A DNA stretch of 6,342 bases from NCBI GenBank assembly GCA_000435515.1, contig FR884147.1, positions 1 to 6,342 of the forward strand. Reading direction: 5' to 3'. Origin of the DNA: Firmicutes bacterium CAG:582. Its GTDB lineage: Bacteria; Bacillota_I; Bacilli_A; RF39; UBA660. This document shows positions 6,330 through 6,342 of the stretch, in pieces (the stretch's first letter is position 1; every line of letters begins with the position of its first letter). The notes below the pieces were generated by a model. It did not search any database. It saw only the letters and a program-made list of their open reading frames with translations, and had not been told where the DNA came from. The position numbers were made by a program, and so were the translations under genes.

Positions 6330-6342
6330 ACTTTCAGAATTC

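Noticed and set aside
6337..6342. Window ends exactly in GAATTC (EcoRI site)
   Set aside because: The left end shows no such site and there is no vector sequence. A coincidence or a clone boundary cannot be told apart from this window.

Overview
The window is a strongly AT-rich piece of a low-GC bacterium. Several features point to Bacillota or a gut relative of the Mollicutes: the purine-rich ribosome binding sites, the exported 'GFAAVTTTLIINGT' N-terminus, and the InlB/Flg_new-type (Listeria-Bacteroides) repeat modules. Both genes end at TAA or TAG and Trp is written TGG, so nothing calls for a non-standard code. The taxonomic call is inference; no rRNA or housekeeping gene is present.

Layout, following the minus strand from right to left. 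Bases 6216-6342 are a regulatory region. It holds nested inverted repeats (6258-6329), then a TTGAAA/TAAAAT-type promoter whose spacer carries eight consecutive G (minus strand, 6238-6245). Next is a small gene for a single-pass membrane protein with a Cys-containing outer domain (5601-6203, possibly starting at 6215). One base after it comes a 1735-residue modular exported protein (392-5599). It has a signal or anchor helix, a possible TasA/camelysin-like domain, a carboxypeptidase-regulatory-like Ig domain, about ten InlB/MucBP-like modules and a C-terminal ALK-type glycine-rich domain with a nested insertion. Downstream are short 18-bp repeats (277-385), an intrinsic terminator (249-276), a mostly non-coding stretch (57-248), and a second promoter (28-56) that closely resembles the first. 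That second promoter points at a gene that begins at or beyond the left edge.

The two genes look like one transcription unit that puts a long, disulfide-stabilised fibre or adhesin on the cell surface, the small membrane protein being a possible partner. The main hypothesis from the hunt is that the unit is phase-variable. A G8 tract in an AT-rich genome sits between the -35 and -10, while the related promoter at the left edge has an ordinary spacer there. In-frame, nearly identical DNA repeats inside the big gene add a second possible route to variation, in protein length.
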